Of a stretch of DNA of 60,989 bases, positions 10,962 to 19,000 are shown one piece after another. Under the pieces are notes generated by a model that was not told the DNA's origin, made no database searches, and saw only the letters and a list, made by a program, of their open reading frames with translations. The DNA comes from an uncultured Fibrobacter sp. (lineage in GTDB: Bacteria > Fibrobacterota > Fibrobacteria > Fibrobacterales > Fibrobacteraceae). How positions within the stretch are numbered: the stretch's first letter is position 1; each line of letters starts with the position of its first letter. The stretch spans positions 1 to 60,989 of the forward strand of contig CAMJHM010000007.1 in the NCBI GenBank assembly GCA_946405515.1, given 5' to 3'. The translations under genes were made by a program, and so were the position numbers.

Positions 10962-10990
10962 ACGTTAGTAAAAAAATAATCTTTTGTCAA
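10962..10990 (-). promoter_or_regulatory. Sigma-70 promoter of the giant gene
   Basis: On the minus strand a perfect -35 TTGACA (10985-10990) is followed after 17 bp by TAACGT (10962-10967). Transcription should start near 10955, giving a leader of about 290 nt that contains the structured RNA. The -35/-10 pair matches that of the tRNA-Thr promoter in this window (TTGACA, 17 bp, TAACTT). Confidence 0.7.
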
Positions 10991-11055
10991 GCAACAAATA
11001 AGCATCACACATAAAGTCACAATTTATGTTGTTTCAAACAAAAACATCAAACATA

Positions 11056-11086
11056 CAAAAATCACCCCGCTCCTTTCCGGAACGGG
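11056..11086 (-). terminator. Rho-independent terminator of the 11135-11773 gene
   Basis: Minus-strand hairpin with 8-bp arms 11079-11086 and 11066-11073 (one G-U pair), 5-nt loop, then ATTTTTG. It separates the upstream gene from the giant gene's own promoter. Confidence 0.75.
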
Positions 11087-11134
11087 ATGTCGTCTAAAGC
11101 GTTTGGGGTTCACTTGCCGCAATGCGGCAGCTCG

Positions 11135-11773
11135 TTACTCTTCCGCCAGGGCTTCCTTGTACTCGTCGACAGTCGCGATGTATTCGTCGATCATGTCTTC
11201 CTTGGAGTTCAGGTGGTTGAGAATCTGTTCCAGGTGATCCTTGCTGAACACGGCCTTGAGCTGGCGGGAGGCATGGCCCCTGTATCCCCATTCCTTGAGG
11301 ATTTCGTCGGTCACGAGGAAGGAATCGTTCATGGAAACAAAACGCATCGGTCCGTAAACGGCCCAGTTGTGCTCCAGCAACATGCATTCCGGTTCCGGGA
11401 GGTCCGGGTTGGCCATGTAACGCTGGATATGGCGGGTACGCACGTCCTTGATCTTGTCGATGCGCATGTAACCCATGATGAGGTACTTGTTGCGCAGTTC
11501 GGAATCGCTCAGGCCCTCGTAGCGGGTCCCGAAGAGGATGTAGCGGCTCTTCGCCTTGACAATGGCATTAATATTCTTCACGTTGCAGCAGCTCATGAGG
11601 CCATAGGTGCTGGTCTCGTAGTTCGGCTCGTAGAAAAAGCCCTTGCCGTTTTCATTCATCTGGTCGCGAACAGGGACTTCGGACTGGTGACTGGTTTCAA
11701 CGTAAAGCAAGCTTCCTGCCATGTTGCCACGGTAGTCCTGCCATCCTTCGAGGTTAATCTGAGTCTTCGGCAT
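11135..11773 (-). CDS. Conserved-looking soluble protein of unknown function (212 aa)
   Basis: I do not recognise the family. The protein has no signal peptide and no membrane segment, and mixes hydrophobic strands (YILFGTRYEGL, KYLIMGYMRIDKI) with basic helices, followed by an acidic C-terminal helix ending in LAEE. This suggests a compact cytoplasmic alpha/beta domain. The motif CCNVKN near residue 62 holds two adjacent Cys. The ATG has AAAGGAT about 6 nt upstream. It lies 81 bp downstream of murI on the same strand and ends in its own terminator. Because the 81-bp gap shows only a weak hairpin, it could be cotranscribed with murI. No function can be assigned from context. Confidence 0.8.
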   Translation of the reverse strand: MPKTQINLEGWQDYRGNMAGSLLYVETSHQSEVPVRDQMNENGKGFFYEPNYETSTYGLMSCCNVKNINAIVKAKSRYILFGTRYEGLSDSELRNKYLIMGYMRIDKIKDVRTRHIQRYMANPDLPEPECMLLEHNWAVYGPMRFVSMNDSFLVTDEILKEWGYRGHASRQLKAVFSKDHLEQILNHLNSKEDMIDEYIATVDEYKEALAEE

Positions 11774-11854
11774 TTTCTATCCTTTCTTAATAACAAAAAT
11801 ACAAGCGGACCGAGAACGGTTCGTTGATTACGTCTGCAAAATACATATTGTGCG

Positions 11855-12664
11855 CTAAAAAGTCAATGACTCCGCCGAAATATCCGACATTCCGAACAAA
11901 AAAGCGCCTTTTTCGAAAAATTTAGCGGTATCGGTCGTCAAAAAGGAACATTTCCCGTTCTTCGACAGCCGGACTTCCATCTCCGGATGGCGTTCCAGGT
12001 AGTCCACGGTCTTGCCCGCGACGATATCCCCCTGGAAAACGAGGCGGACATGCGGGGGCAGTGCGGCCAGGATTTCGTCCTTCAAAAGCGGATAATGGGT
12101 ACAGGCCAGCAGCACGGTGTCGATATCCGGATCGGCGGCCAGGAGGGCATCCACGTCCTTCTTCACGAAGAACTTCGCCCCTTCCGTACCGCGCTCGCCA
12201 TATTCCACGAGCGGCACCCACATGGGGCAGGCATGCTGGGTCACCTTCAGTTCCGGGTAAAAATGCTCTATTTCGAGGAGGTAGCTCCCCGACGACACGG
12301 TCCCGGACGTCCCGAAGATGCCGATATGGCCCGTCTTGGAAAATTTCCCGATTTCCTCGGCCGTGGGCCGCACGATGCCGAGCACGCGCCTGTCCGGGAA
12401 TTCCACCGGCAAGACCTGCTGCTGTATGCTGCGCAAAGCCTTCGCGCTCGCCGTGTTGCAAGCGAGGATGACCAGCGGGCACCCGCGGGCGAACAATTCG
12501 CGCACGGCCTGCAACGTATAGCGGTAAATCGTCTCGAAGCTGCGGGAGCCATAAGGCGCACGGGCGTTGTCGCCCAGGTACAGGTAATCGTACTGCGGAA
12601 GCACCTTGCGCAAGTCGCGCAGTATGGTCAGCCCGCCGAACCCCGAATCGAACACACCGATCAC
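11855..12664 (-). CDS. murI: Glutamate racemase
   Basis: Converts L-glutamate to D-glutamate for peptidoglycan precursor synthesis in the cytoplasm. The cofactor-independent two-cysteine mechanism is visible: DSGFGG near the N-terminus (6-11), first catalytic Cys69 in ACNTAS and second Cys188 in ACTHYP. GDNARAPYG (31-39) is also characteristic. At 269 residues it has the normal family length. Its ATG overlaps the TGA of the upstream helicase-acyltransferase gene (ATGA), so translation is probably coupled. C-terminal to the catalytic domain there is a short Phe-rich tail. Confidence 0.96.
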   Translation of the reverse strand: MIGVFDSGFGGLTILRDLRKVLPQYDYLYLGDNARAPYGSRSFETIYRYTLQAVRELFARGCPLVILACNTASAKALRSIQQQVLPVEFPDRRVLGIVRPTAEEIGKFSKTGHIGIFGTSGTVSSGSYLLEIEHFYPELKVTQHACPMWVPLVEYGERGTEGAKFFVKKDVDALLAADPDIDTVLLACTHYPLLKDEILAALPPHVRLVFQGDIVAGKTVDYLERHPEMEVRLSKNGKCSFLTTDTAKFFEKGAFLFGMSDISAESLTF

Positions 12665-14823
12665 AGGTTGTCCTCCATGGCCTTGCGCACCATCGGCATG
12701 AGGTCCTTCTTGGGGTCGAGCACGCCGCCGCGTTCCTTCTTGAGGGCGGCCACGTCAATCGGTTCGAGAATGCGCACAGATACATCGCCGAGGCCCCACG
12801 CGGTACGGCCTTCCCAGACCTGCCTGGTCCCCTTGATCACGATGGGGAGCACGATGGCGTCAGATTCAACAGAGAAGCGGAAGCCGCCGCTCTTGAACGG
12901 CGAAAGCTTGCCCGTTTTGCTGCGCGTCCCCTCGGGGAACACAAAAATAAGCGGGGCCGATTTCAGATTATTCCGGACAGCCTCGTGGACAGTCTTTGCA
13001 GCGCCGCTTTTCTGGCGGTCTACGCATATACAACCAACACGCTTCATCCAGAAGCCAAGGAACGGGATTCTCAAAAGGTCGGATTTCGCGATGAACCCTG
13101 TCTTGCGTTCGAGAGCGAGGAATACCACAGGGATATCCACATAGGAGCCGTGGTTACCCATGACAAATACCGGGCGCGTCCAATCCACCTTGGCCAAGTT
13201 CGCCTGATCCAAGACGGCCAGCCTGGCAGAGAGAATCTTCATGCAGAACTTGGAGAAGCACTGGATCTTGTACTCCAGCCACCGGTCCGCATCCTTGCGC
13301 TTGAAAAGGGACATATAAAGGAAAAGTGGTATATGCAAGAACATATAACCAAGCGCACCGACAACAACGCGTATCCTAAACAAAAAAAGTGGCATTCGCA
13401 TAAACCCTTCATCCTTTATTTGTTTCGGGAGGAATCGGGATCGGCGCATATTACGTAGGCGCCCTTTCCAGAACCTCCTCCGACAATATAACAAAATCAG
13501 GTACGCCTCGGCACGGGTTACCCCCACATAAAATAATCGGCGTTCTTCATCAAGTTGTGCATGGCGCTGCCGTCTGTTTCCCTCGCACGCTCCCGGCGTC
13601 AGCCCCTCCGCAAGCCCCGCATAGAACACAACCGCATATTGCAACCCTTTGGAGGCATGAACCGTCTCGATATGCACACCATTTTCCACCGTTTCCCCTT
13701 CGTCCTCGGCAACACCCGCCACCGGGATGAGCGCATCGCGAAGCGCTTCCTCGTAATACAGGCGCAACCTGTTATACCGCACGAGAATGGCAAAATTCTT
13801 CCATTCCAGGTCGTACCCCTCGCGAAGTTCCTTCATACGCGCTATAATCCGCATCATTTCCTCGACCGGATTGTCGCTTTCCCAGATTTCCACATCCCGG
13901 TTCTCCCGGAACAGCGGATTCCCGCCCGAGCCACGGGAGTTGCCCGCCCGCAGCACCTTCCGCAGCCGGAGCGGCTTGTTCGTAAATATTCCGTTTGCAA
14001 AGTGGAGTACTCCCGGCACCGAGCGGTAGTTCCATTCCAGTCGGATAATCGTACAATCCTTGAAGTCGTCGCAAAAACGATTGATATTGCCAATGTCTGC
14101 CCCACGAAACCCGTAAATAGCCTGGTCATCGTCCCCCACCACGAACAGGTTCTTCCGGTCGCCAAGGAGCAAGCGCACCATCCTGTACTGCGGCGGATTG
14201 ATGTCCTGGTATTCGTCCACCATGATATCTTCCCACATTTCGTGGAAAAAGGCACAAGCTTCCTCGTTCGTCGCAAGGAGCCTTATCGCCAAGTGAATCA
14301 GGTCGTCAAACACGACCTGCCCGGATTCAAGAACCTCGGCACGTACGCCCTCAAGTTTCGCAGCCACCGAAGCCGGCACACTGTCGGAGAACAAGTCCTC
14401 GCGGCTGAACGCCTTGATGTGGAGCTTGGAAAGTTTCGCCAAAAATTCCCGGTCCGAGGAATCCCGTGGCGTAGGCGCTGCCTTAAACCCCAACATTTCG
14501 TAAGCGCGCCTCCCCCCGATAACTTGCCGGAGCATAAAAAGAGCAAGCGAATGGAACGTACACAAGCGCACGCCCGCATCCGGGAAAAGCGCCTGCACGC
14601 GCTCGCGCATCTCGGCGGCTGCTTTCGCCGTAAACGTGAGCGCAAGGATTTTTTCGGGAGCCATCCCCGATGCAATCCTGTACTGGATTCTCTTCGTGAG
14701 AACCGAAGTCTTTCCGGAACCCGCACCGGCGAGCACAAGCAACTGGGAACCTTTCTCGAAATCATGTAAAACTGCAGCGCGCTGGTCAGAATTCAGGCCA
14801 GACAAAATGCCATCGATATCCAT
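12661..14823 (-). CDS. Fusion of a UvrD/Rep-type helicase with a PlsC-type 1-acylglycerol-3-phosphate acyltransferase (720 aa)
   Basis: Residues 1-474 are a superfamily 1A helicase with all motifs: AGAGSGKT (32-39), LTFTAKAAAEM, DEYQD (203-207), GDDDQAIYGFRG (230-241), LEWNYRS, HASKGLQ (389-395) and ERRLFYVGVTRA (427-438). The region between motifs IV and V is short, so subdomain 2B is mostly missing. From Met475 (13401) the frame continues without a stop into an acyltransferase of normal length (246 aa): N-terminal hydrophobic segment, HX4D (His558, Asp563) and FPEGTR (629-634). I start at MDIDG because AGGAG lies 6 nt upstream; the 44 codons before it have no Shine-Dalgarno. The stop overlaps murI. 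The two halves act on unrelated substrates (DNA and lysophosphatidate), so this is either a true fusion or two products from one frame. Confidence 0.85.
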   Translation of the reverse strand: MDIDGILSGLNSDQRAAVLHDFEKGSQLLVLAGAGSGKTSVLTKRIQYRIASGMAPEKILALTFTAKAAAEMRERVQALFPDAGVRLCTFHSLALFMLRQVIGGRRAYEMLGFKAAPTPRDSSDREFLAKLSKLHIKAFSREDLFSDSVPASVAAKLEGVRAEVLESGQVVFDDLIHLAIRLLATNEEACAFFHEMWEDIMVDEYQDINPPQYRMVRLLLGDRKNLFVVGDDDQAIYGFRGADIGNINRFCDDFKDCTIIRLEWNYRSVPGVLHFANGIFTNKPLRLRKVLRAGNSRGSGGNPLFRENRDVEIWESDNPVEEMMRIIARMKELREGYDLEWKNFAILVRYNRLRLYYEEALRDALIPVAGVAEDEGETVENGVHIETVHASKGLQYAVVFYAGLAEGLTPGACEGNRRQRHAQLDEERRLFYVGVTRAEAYLILLYCRRRFWKGRLRNMRRSRFLPKQIKDEGFMRMPLFLFRIRVVVGALGYMFLHIPLFLYMSLFKRKDADRWLEYKIQCFSKFCMKILSARLAVLDQANLAKVDWTRPVFVMGNHGSYVDIPVVFLALERKTGFIAKSDLLRIPFLGFWMKRVGCICVDRQKSGAAKTVHEAVRNNLKSAPLIFVFPEGTRSKTGKLSPFKSGGFRFSVESDAIVLPIVIKGTRQVWEGRTAWGLGDVSVRILEPIDVAALKKERGGVLDPKKDLMPMVRKAMEDNL
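13405..13416 (-). promoter_or_regulatory. Possible internal ribosome binding site for a stand-alone PlsC product
   Basis: Just upstream of ATG 13399-13401 (Met475 of the fusion) the minus strand reads AAGGATGAAGGG, giving an AAGGA at about 10 nt and an AAGGG at 4 nt. This would allow the 246-residue acyltransferase to be made on its own in addition to the fusion. The site lies inside the helicase frame, so chance purine richness is possible. Confidence 0.45.
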
Positions 14824-14905
14824 GACGTCTCCTGTCGAACGGGGCTTTGCCCCAATGGTGGATAAATCAACAGGCGACCGCGCCGTTAGCGCGTACCAAG
14901 GAATG

Positions 14906-15907
14906 TTACGATTCCGACGTTTTACCGGCAGGACGACCGCCGAGCAAGAATCCAAGCGCCCCGAACAGGCTGAGCAGCAAGCTCACGAAGTACGCAAGCA
15001 GCTGGATAACCACGGACTCAAGCCCAGGGACACCGGCACGGGCGAACAAGGATTGGGCCAAAAGTTCGCGGGGGCCAAAACCGCCAATCGAAATCGGGAG
15101 CGCACTCACGATGGCGACCAGCGGGATATAGTAGAAATACCAAGACATCGTCAAGTCTACGCCCACGGCCATGCCGCAGAAGTAGTGGACGAAAATACGC
15201 AGCGACTGCGTCACCGCCGAAAGCCCTGTAATGGCAAGCCACAGATTGACCGTCCTAAAGCTCTGGAAACGCCTGAACATGTGCGTTAACCGGAGTCCAA
15301 TCTTTTCGGGAAGGATTCGGCAGAGAATCTTATTGAGCAAAAGTCCCAGACGGCGACTGAACAGCGAAGCGAACAGCACGCAGAACCCAAAGAAAATCCA
15401 AAGGGATGGCCACATGAAGGCGCGCTGCGCCGCATCGTGCATAAAGAACAGCAAGCCCACCGCAATAGCAAACAAAGTAATAAAGAAGAGCCCGAACAAC
15501 CGGTCGAAGAACGTCGCCGTAAGCCCGGCCCCCACGGTATCTTGCCCGCCCTGCATGCGGATGTCGTACACCTTCTTCACGTCGCCACCGACATTGCCCG
15601 GCATGAAGTTGTTGAAGAACAGCCCAACATAGTACAGCTTGAGCAGGCGCCAATACGAAAGTTTCACGCCCTGCTTTTCGAGCAGCAGTTTCCACTGAAG
15701 ACAAGCCGAAAAATTCGAGAGGAACATGCAAAGGATGGCAAGCGCAAACGGCAGCACACTATTCCAGGAGAACAGCGTGTACAAGTCATCGATACTCCAG
15801 TCCGGGGCCTTGACAATGTTGTTATAAACAAAATAAGCAGGAATAAGTGTCACCAACAACTTGAGGCAGAACACCAACGTAGACTTTAACTTGGGAGACA
15901 TTCTCAT
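14906..15907 (-). CDS. Flippase-like integral membrane protein (LPG_synthase_TM / UPF0104 family)
   Basis: A polytopic inner-membrane protein of 333 residues with about eight hydrophobic segments. The signature NNFMPGNVGGDVKKVYDI (near 95-112) followed by FFDRLFGL is typical of the membrane domain shared with MprF and the AglD/UPF0104 proteins, which act in lipid or glycolipid translocation. The second hallmark, SIGGFGPRE near residue 275, is present. The soluble MprF synthase domain is absent. It overlaps the upstream glycosyltransferase by ATGA (15904-15907). With that enzyme and the methyltransferase beyond it, the gene probably serves a glycolipid or polysaccharide pathway. The substrate is unknown. 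Confidence 0.88.
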   Translation of the reverse strand: MRMSPKLKSTLVFCLKLLVTLIPAYFVYNNIVKAPDWSIDDLYTLFSWNSVLPFALAILCMFLSNFSACLQWKLLLEKQGVKLSYWRLLKLYYVGLFFNNFMPGNVGGDVKKVYDIRMQGGQDTVGAGLTATFFDRLFGLFFITLFAIAVGLLFFMHDAAQRAFMWPSLWIFFGFCVLFASLFSRRLGLLLNKILCRILPEKIGLRLTHMFRRFQSFRTVNLWLAITGLSAVTQSLRIFVHYFCGMAVGVDLTMSWYFYYIPLVAIVSALPISIGGFGPRELLAQSLFARAGVPGLESVVIQLLAYFVSLLLSLFGALGFLLGGRPAGKTSES

Positions 15908-17016
15908 TTTGCATCCTCCCCGCCGGCTGTTCGTTCCAGCAAGGCAAGAGTTTTATTCGCCGCATCGTCCCAGCTAAACGTACTTGCAAATTCCTTTGCA
16001 GCCGCCGCAAGCGAATTGCGGAGCCCAGCATTAGAATAAACGGATTCCATTGCAGCGGCACAGGCGGCAGCATCCCCTGCAGGGAACAGGATTCCCGTCG
16101 TGCCATCTTGAACGCTGTCCCGGAGTCCGGGGACATCGGAGGCAATTGTGGGAGTATCCAGTTGGGCCGCTTCGACCACAGTCAAGCCCCAACCTTCCTT
16201 ATAACTTGTCTGCAACAAGGCGACAGCGCCAGCCATCAATTCGCGCTTGCGTTCTGCGGTCACGTATCCGGTAATTTCAACACGGTTCGAAAGCCCACGC
16301 GCATCAATCCAAGCGGGCAACTGCTTGAGCAGCGGGCCGCTCCCTGCAACAACAAGTTTCACCTCGGGTTGTTTCTTAGCAAAAATCTCGAACGCTTGGA
16401 GCGCCACCCAGATGCCCTTGTAACGGTGCACCCTGGACAGCCACAAAAAATACGGAGTCAACGGAGCCGGGATTTCTGGACGTTCTACCGGATCGGACCC
16501 ATTATAAACCACATCGATGCGGTTTTCGGCAACACCCATCCCGGCAAGTTCCGCCTTGGTACTCGGGCTCACCACGACAAAGCGCTGCTTGCGGTAGAAA
16601 AACGGAATCACGCGTTCGAACGCCCAAACGCCTAACGCCACCGGGAACGAGGCTTCGGCGAAAATGGAAGAGCGCCAAAGATGGTGCATCTGCACGAGCA
16701 CCGGTTTCTTAAAAAGAATCGGTGTAAACAGCGGCAGTTTATTGAGGTCTTCGTACACTACGTCGAATTGGAATTCGCGGTCGAGTTTTCTCGCCATGCG
16801 CGCCACTGTCAGTTGGAACAGCAAGTCTCCCCCGCTACGCACCACTTGGATACCATCGACAATTTCGCGGTCCTTCGCGCCATCGAACATCGTCGTGAGC
16901 AGCACAACCTTGTGCCCCATGGCGGCGATTCGAGCAAAGATACGATGCAGGTGCTTTTCCGCGCCGCCGGCGGCCGGATGCATTCTGTCACGGTAATTGA
17001 CGACGAGGATATTCAC
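15904..17016 (-). CDS. Glycosyltransferase family 4 enzyme
   Basis: A cytoplasmic GT-B enzyme of 370 residues. The N-terminal Rossmann domain has the acceptor-side glycine loop (PAAGGAEKHLHRI, 14-26). The C-terminal domain carries LSRVHRYKG (193-201), VVAGSGP (222-228) and the EX7E nucleotide-sugar motif (Glu274 to Glu282 in EGWGLTVVEA). It is retaining by family; donor and acceptor cannot be told from sequence. Its stop overlaps the flippase-like gene start, and the methyltransferase gene ends 15 bp upstream, so the three form an operon, probably for a surface glycan. Confidence 0.93.
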   Translation of the reverse strand: MNILVVNYRDRMHPAAGGAEKHLHRIFARIAAMGHKVVLLTTMFDGAKDREIVDGIQVVRSGGDLLFQLTVARMARKLDREFQFDVVYEDLNKLPLFTPILFKKPVLVQMHHLWRSSIFAEASFPVALGVWAFERVIPFFYRKQRFVVVSPSTKAELAGMGVAENRIDVVYNGSDPVERPEIPAPLTPYFLWLSRVHRYKGIWVALQAFEIFAKKQPEVKLVVAGSGPLLKQLPAWIDARGLSNRVEITGYVTAERKRELMAGAVALLQTSYKEGWGLTVVEAAQLDTPTIASDVPGLRDSVQDGTTGILFPAGDAAACAAAMESVYSNAGLRNSLAAAAKEFASTFSWDDAANKTLALLERTAGGEDAK

Positions 17017-17031
17017 GGGATTGTACGACCA

Positions 17032-17811
17032 TTACGGCTTGCGGCCCAGCACACCAATGCAGAGCTGCGTGTAGTGCATCAAAGAATTGGACTGCAAAGC
17101 GTCCAGCAAGGCGTCCTTCGCCTTCTGATAAATGGTCCCCTGCAACGGGTACTTCGGCAATTCCACGCCCACCTTGAAGCCCAACTCACGGAGCATGCGG
17201 TAATACAGATTCGGGCGCATCCAGTCCCCATAAGCGTATTCGCAAACGAAACCGGCGTCCTTCATGAGCTTCTTGAGCTGCGGCATGGTGAACTGCTTTT
17301 CCCAGCCGGCAAACCACTTGTCCATCGCAATCAGGATATGCTTGATGACCGTGTACGGGTGAACCGTCTGCGGCACGTCACAAAGGCAGCATCCGCCATG
17401 CTTCAGGATTCTGTAGTTTTCCTGGAGCAACGGGAGCGAGTCCTTGAAATGTTCGGCCAAACCCTGGTGGAACACGAGGTCAAAAGTGCAATCAGGGAAA
17501 GGCGCCTTGAAAGCATCGCCACGCACCAGTTTCAGGTTGTCGTAGAGATTTTCCTTGGCACGGAGCGCATCTACAATCTTGAGGCTATTCTCTGCAAAAT
17601 CAAGGACATAGACATCAGCGCCGAGACGCGCCAGTTCGGCACTGTCGCGGCCCGTACCCGCACCGACTTCCAGCACCTTCAGGCCTTCCAGCTTAAAATT
17701 CTTCTTTATCGCATTCATGATAGACGGAGACGACGGATAGACCTTGTCCATGTCGTTCTTCCGCTGCCAAAAGCGATTCCATACGGATTGATCGGGCTCT
17801 TTAATTGACAT
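17032..17811 (-). CDS. Class I SAM-dependent methyltransferase
   Basis: Residues 46-55 (VLEVGAGTGR) form the S-adenosylmethionine-binding glycine motif. The acidic end of strand 2 (VYVLDFAENSL) and a motif II/III region (FDLVFHQGLAEHF) follow, as in the Methyltransf_11/25 group. The protein has 259 residues when started at ATG 17811. A TTG three codons earlier is in frame, but neither start has a clear Shine-Dalgarno. It is first in a minus-strand operon with a GT4 enzyme and a flippase-like protein, so a methylated glycan or lipid is a reasonable guess for the substrate. Confidence 0.88.
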   Translation of the reverse strand: MSIKEPDQSVWNRFWQRKNDMDKVYPSSPSIMNAIKKNFKLEGLKVLEVGAGTGRDSAELARLGADVYVLDFAENSLKIVDALRAKENLYDNLKLVRGDAFKAPFPDCTFDLVFHQGLAEHFKDSLPLLQENYRILKHGGCCLCDVPQTVHPYTVIKHILIAMDKWFAGWEKQFTMPQLKKLMKDAGFVCEYAYGDWMRPNLYYRMLRELGFKVGVELPKYPLQGTIYQKAKDALLDALQSNSLMHYTQLCIGVLGRKP

Positions 17812-17996
17812 AACGCGCAAAATATACGAATAAATGGAAGATTACGTACACCATTCCTGTAAAAACGCCTTTCTCCGCCACGGCAGATACGTAGACCAGC
17901 CTAACACCCCCTTTATTTTTGTATAATTTTTACTACATTGTAACGTTTTAATGACAACTATAGACTTTTTTTCGGCTCGGAACGGGTCAACAATCG

Positions 17997-18015
17997 CCTA
18001 ATCGGGTGAATTAGG
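17997..18015. promoter_or_regulatory. Inverted repeat upstream of the sigma-54 promoter (possible activator site)
   Basis: CCTAAT and ATTAGG are separated by 7 bp, about 70 bp before the predicted start of transcription. Sigma-54 promoters need an enhancer-binding activator at such upstream sites. Only one 6-bp repeat is visible, so this is a weak candidate. The 300 bp between the methyltransferase and sigma genes are otherwise AT-rich, with no open frame that looks coding. Confidence 0.3.
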
Positions 18016-18063
18016 GGGAAAATAACCTTTTCGTAAACTTTCTTTGGAAAAATTTACACGATT

Positions 18064-18077
18064 GGCACGTTACTTGC
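18064..18077 (+). promoter_or_regulatory. Sigma-54 (RpoN) promoter of the sigma-factor gene
   Basis: TTGGCACGTTACTTGCTTA (18062-18080) matches the -24/-12 consensus TGGCAC-N5-TTGC exactly, with GG at 18064-18065, GC at 18076-18077 and the invariant 10 bp between them. Transcription should start near 18088-18089. This falls on an early ATG and supports the downstream ATG at 18118 as the real start. Confidence 0.72.
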
Positions 18078-18117
18078 TTAGAAAATAATGGATATTATAG
18101 CTAAGGATTTTTTCGCA

Positions 18118-18930
18118 ATGCATATTGATTCTACTGATACCACACTTAAACGTTACCTTGAAGATATTCGTCGCACCGCGCCTCTTTCTAGAGAAGAAGA
18201 ACAGATTCTGTTCCAGAGAGCCAAGGAAGGCGACAAGATTGCCCGCAAGAGGTTGATTTCCGCTAACATGCGCTTTGTGCTCAAAGTGGCCATCCAGTAC
18301 CGTGGATGCCCCATTCCGCTGCCGGACCTGGTGAGCGAAGGGGCCATGGGGCTTGTCCGCGCCATCGAATCTTTCGAACACACCCGCGGTCTCAAGTTCA
18401 TCAGCTACGGCGTCTGGTGGATCAAGGCGTACATCACGCGCGCCATCAACGAACAGGGCAACCTCATCCGCTTGCCGGCAAACCAGCACCTCCGCGTGCG
18501 CAAGGCTTTGCACGAGCAGTCCCGCGGTAAAGAAATCAACGAAGAAATCCGCGAGCTCATCCAGATTGGACAGCGCGGCGTTTCCTTCGACAGCCCGCTC
18601 AAGGCCGACTCCAAGGCCACCTATGCCGAAGTCCTCCCGGACAACGCCGCCTCCAACCCGGAAGCCGACTCCGAAATCCAGAGCGTCGAAGCCCTGGCCA
18701 AGGATCTCATGGAGCAGCTCCCCGAACGCGAAGCGAAGGTCATCACGGGTATCTTCGGCATCAACCAGGAAGCTCCGCAGACGTTGCGCGAAGTGGGTGA
18801 ATCCATGAACATTTCCCACGAACGTGTACGTCAGTTGCGCGACCAAGCCCTCCGCCGCATCCGCAAGTACAACAGCAAGGACTTCCTCCAAGAAAAGAAG
18901 GACGCCTTCCTCGCTGCGATCAATAAATAG
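18118..18930 (+). CDS. RNA polymerase sigma factor, sigma-70 family (group 2-like)
   Basis: Directs RNA polymerase to promoters. Region 1.2 (LKRYLEDIRRTAPLSREEE) is followed by a complete region 2 with the RpoD-type core-binding and -10 helices (LVSEGAMGLVRAIESF, FISYGVWWIKAYITRAI), region 3, and region 4.2 helix-turn-helix (TLREVGESMNISHERVRQL) for -35 recognition. At 270 residues it lacks region 1.1 and the non-conserved insert of a housekeeping RpoD, so an alternative or stationary-phase/stress role is likely. I start at ATG 18118, which has AAGGAT 9 nt upstream. The ATG at 18088 has no Shine-Dalgarno and sits on the predicted transcription start of the sigma-54 promoter. A strong terminator follows. 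Confidence 0.93.
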   Translation: MHIDSTDTTLKRYLEDIRRTAPLSREEEQILFQRAKEGDKIARKRLISANMRFVLKVAIQYRGCPIPLPDLVSEGAMGLVRAIESFEHTRGLKFISYGVWWIKAYITRAINEQGNLIRLPANQHLRVRKALHEQSRGKEINEEIRELIQIGQRGVSFDSPLKADSKATYAEVLPDNAASNPEADSEIQSVEALAKDLMEQLPEREAKVITGIFGINQEAPQTLREVGESMNISHERVRQLRDQALRRIRKYNSKDFLQEKKDAFLAAINK

Positions 18931-18954
18931 CGAGCCGCTGTTTTATATATTTCT

Positions 18955-18983
18955 GGTGGAGCCCCTTGGGCCCCACCTTTTTT
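18955..18983 (+). terminator. Rho-independent terminator after the sigma gene
   Basis: GC-rich hairpin with arms 18955-18964 and 18968-18977 (one mismatch, 3-nt loop) followed by TTTTTT. It ends only 7 bp before the Shine-Dalgarno of the next gene, so that gene is expressed by read-through or from a start upstream of the hairpin. Confidence 0.85.
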
Positions 18984-19000
18984 ATTCGACGAGGAAACAC

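Noticed and set aside
13555..14769. A 404-codon plus-strand frame opposite the helicase
   Set aside because: Shadow of the helicase gene with no domain; the minus strand carries all helicase motifs.
18088..18117. ATG at 18088 as the start of the sigma-factor gene
   Set aside because: It has no Shine-Dalgarno and coincides with the transcription start predicted from the sigma-54 element; ATG 18118 has AAGGAT at 9 nt.
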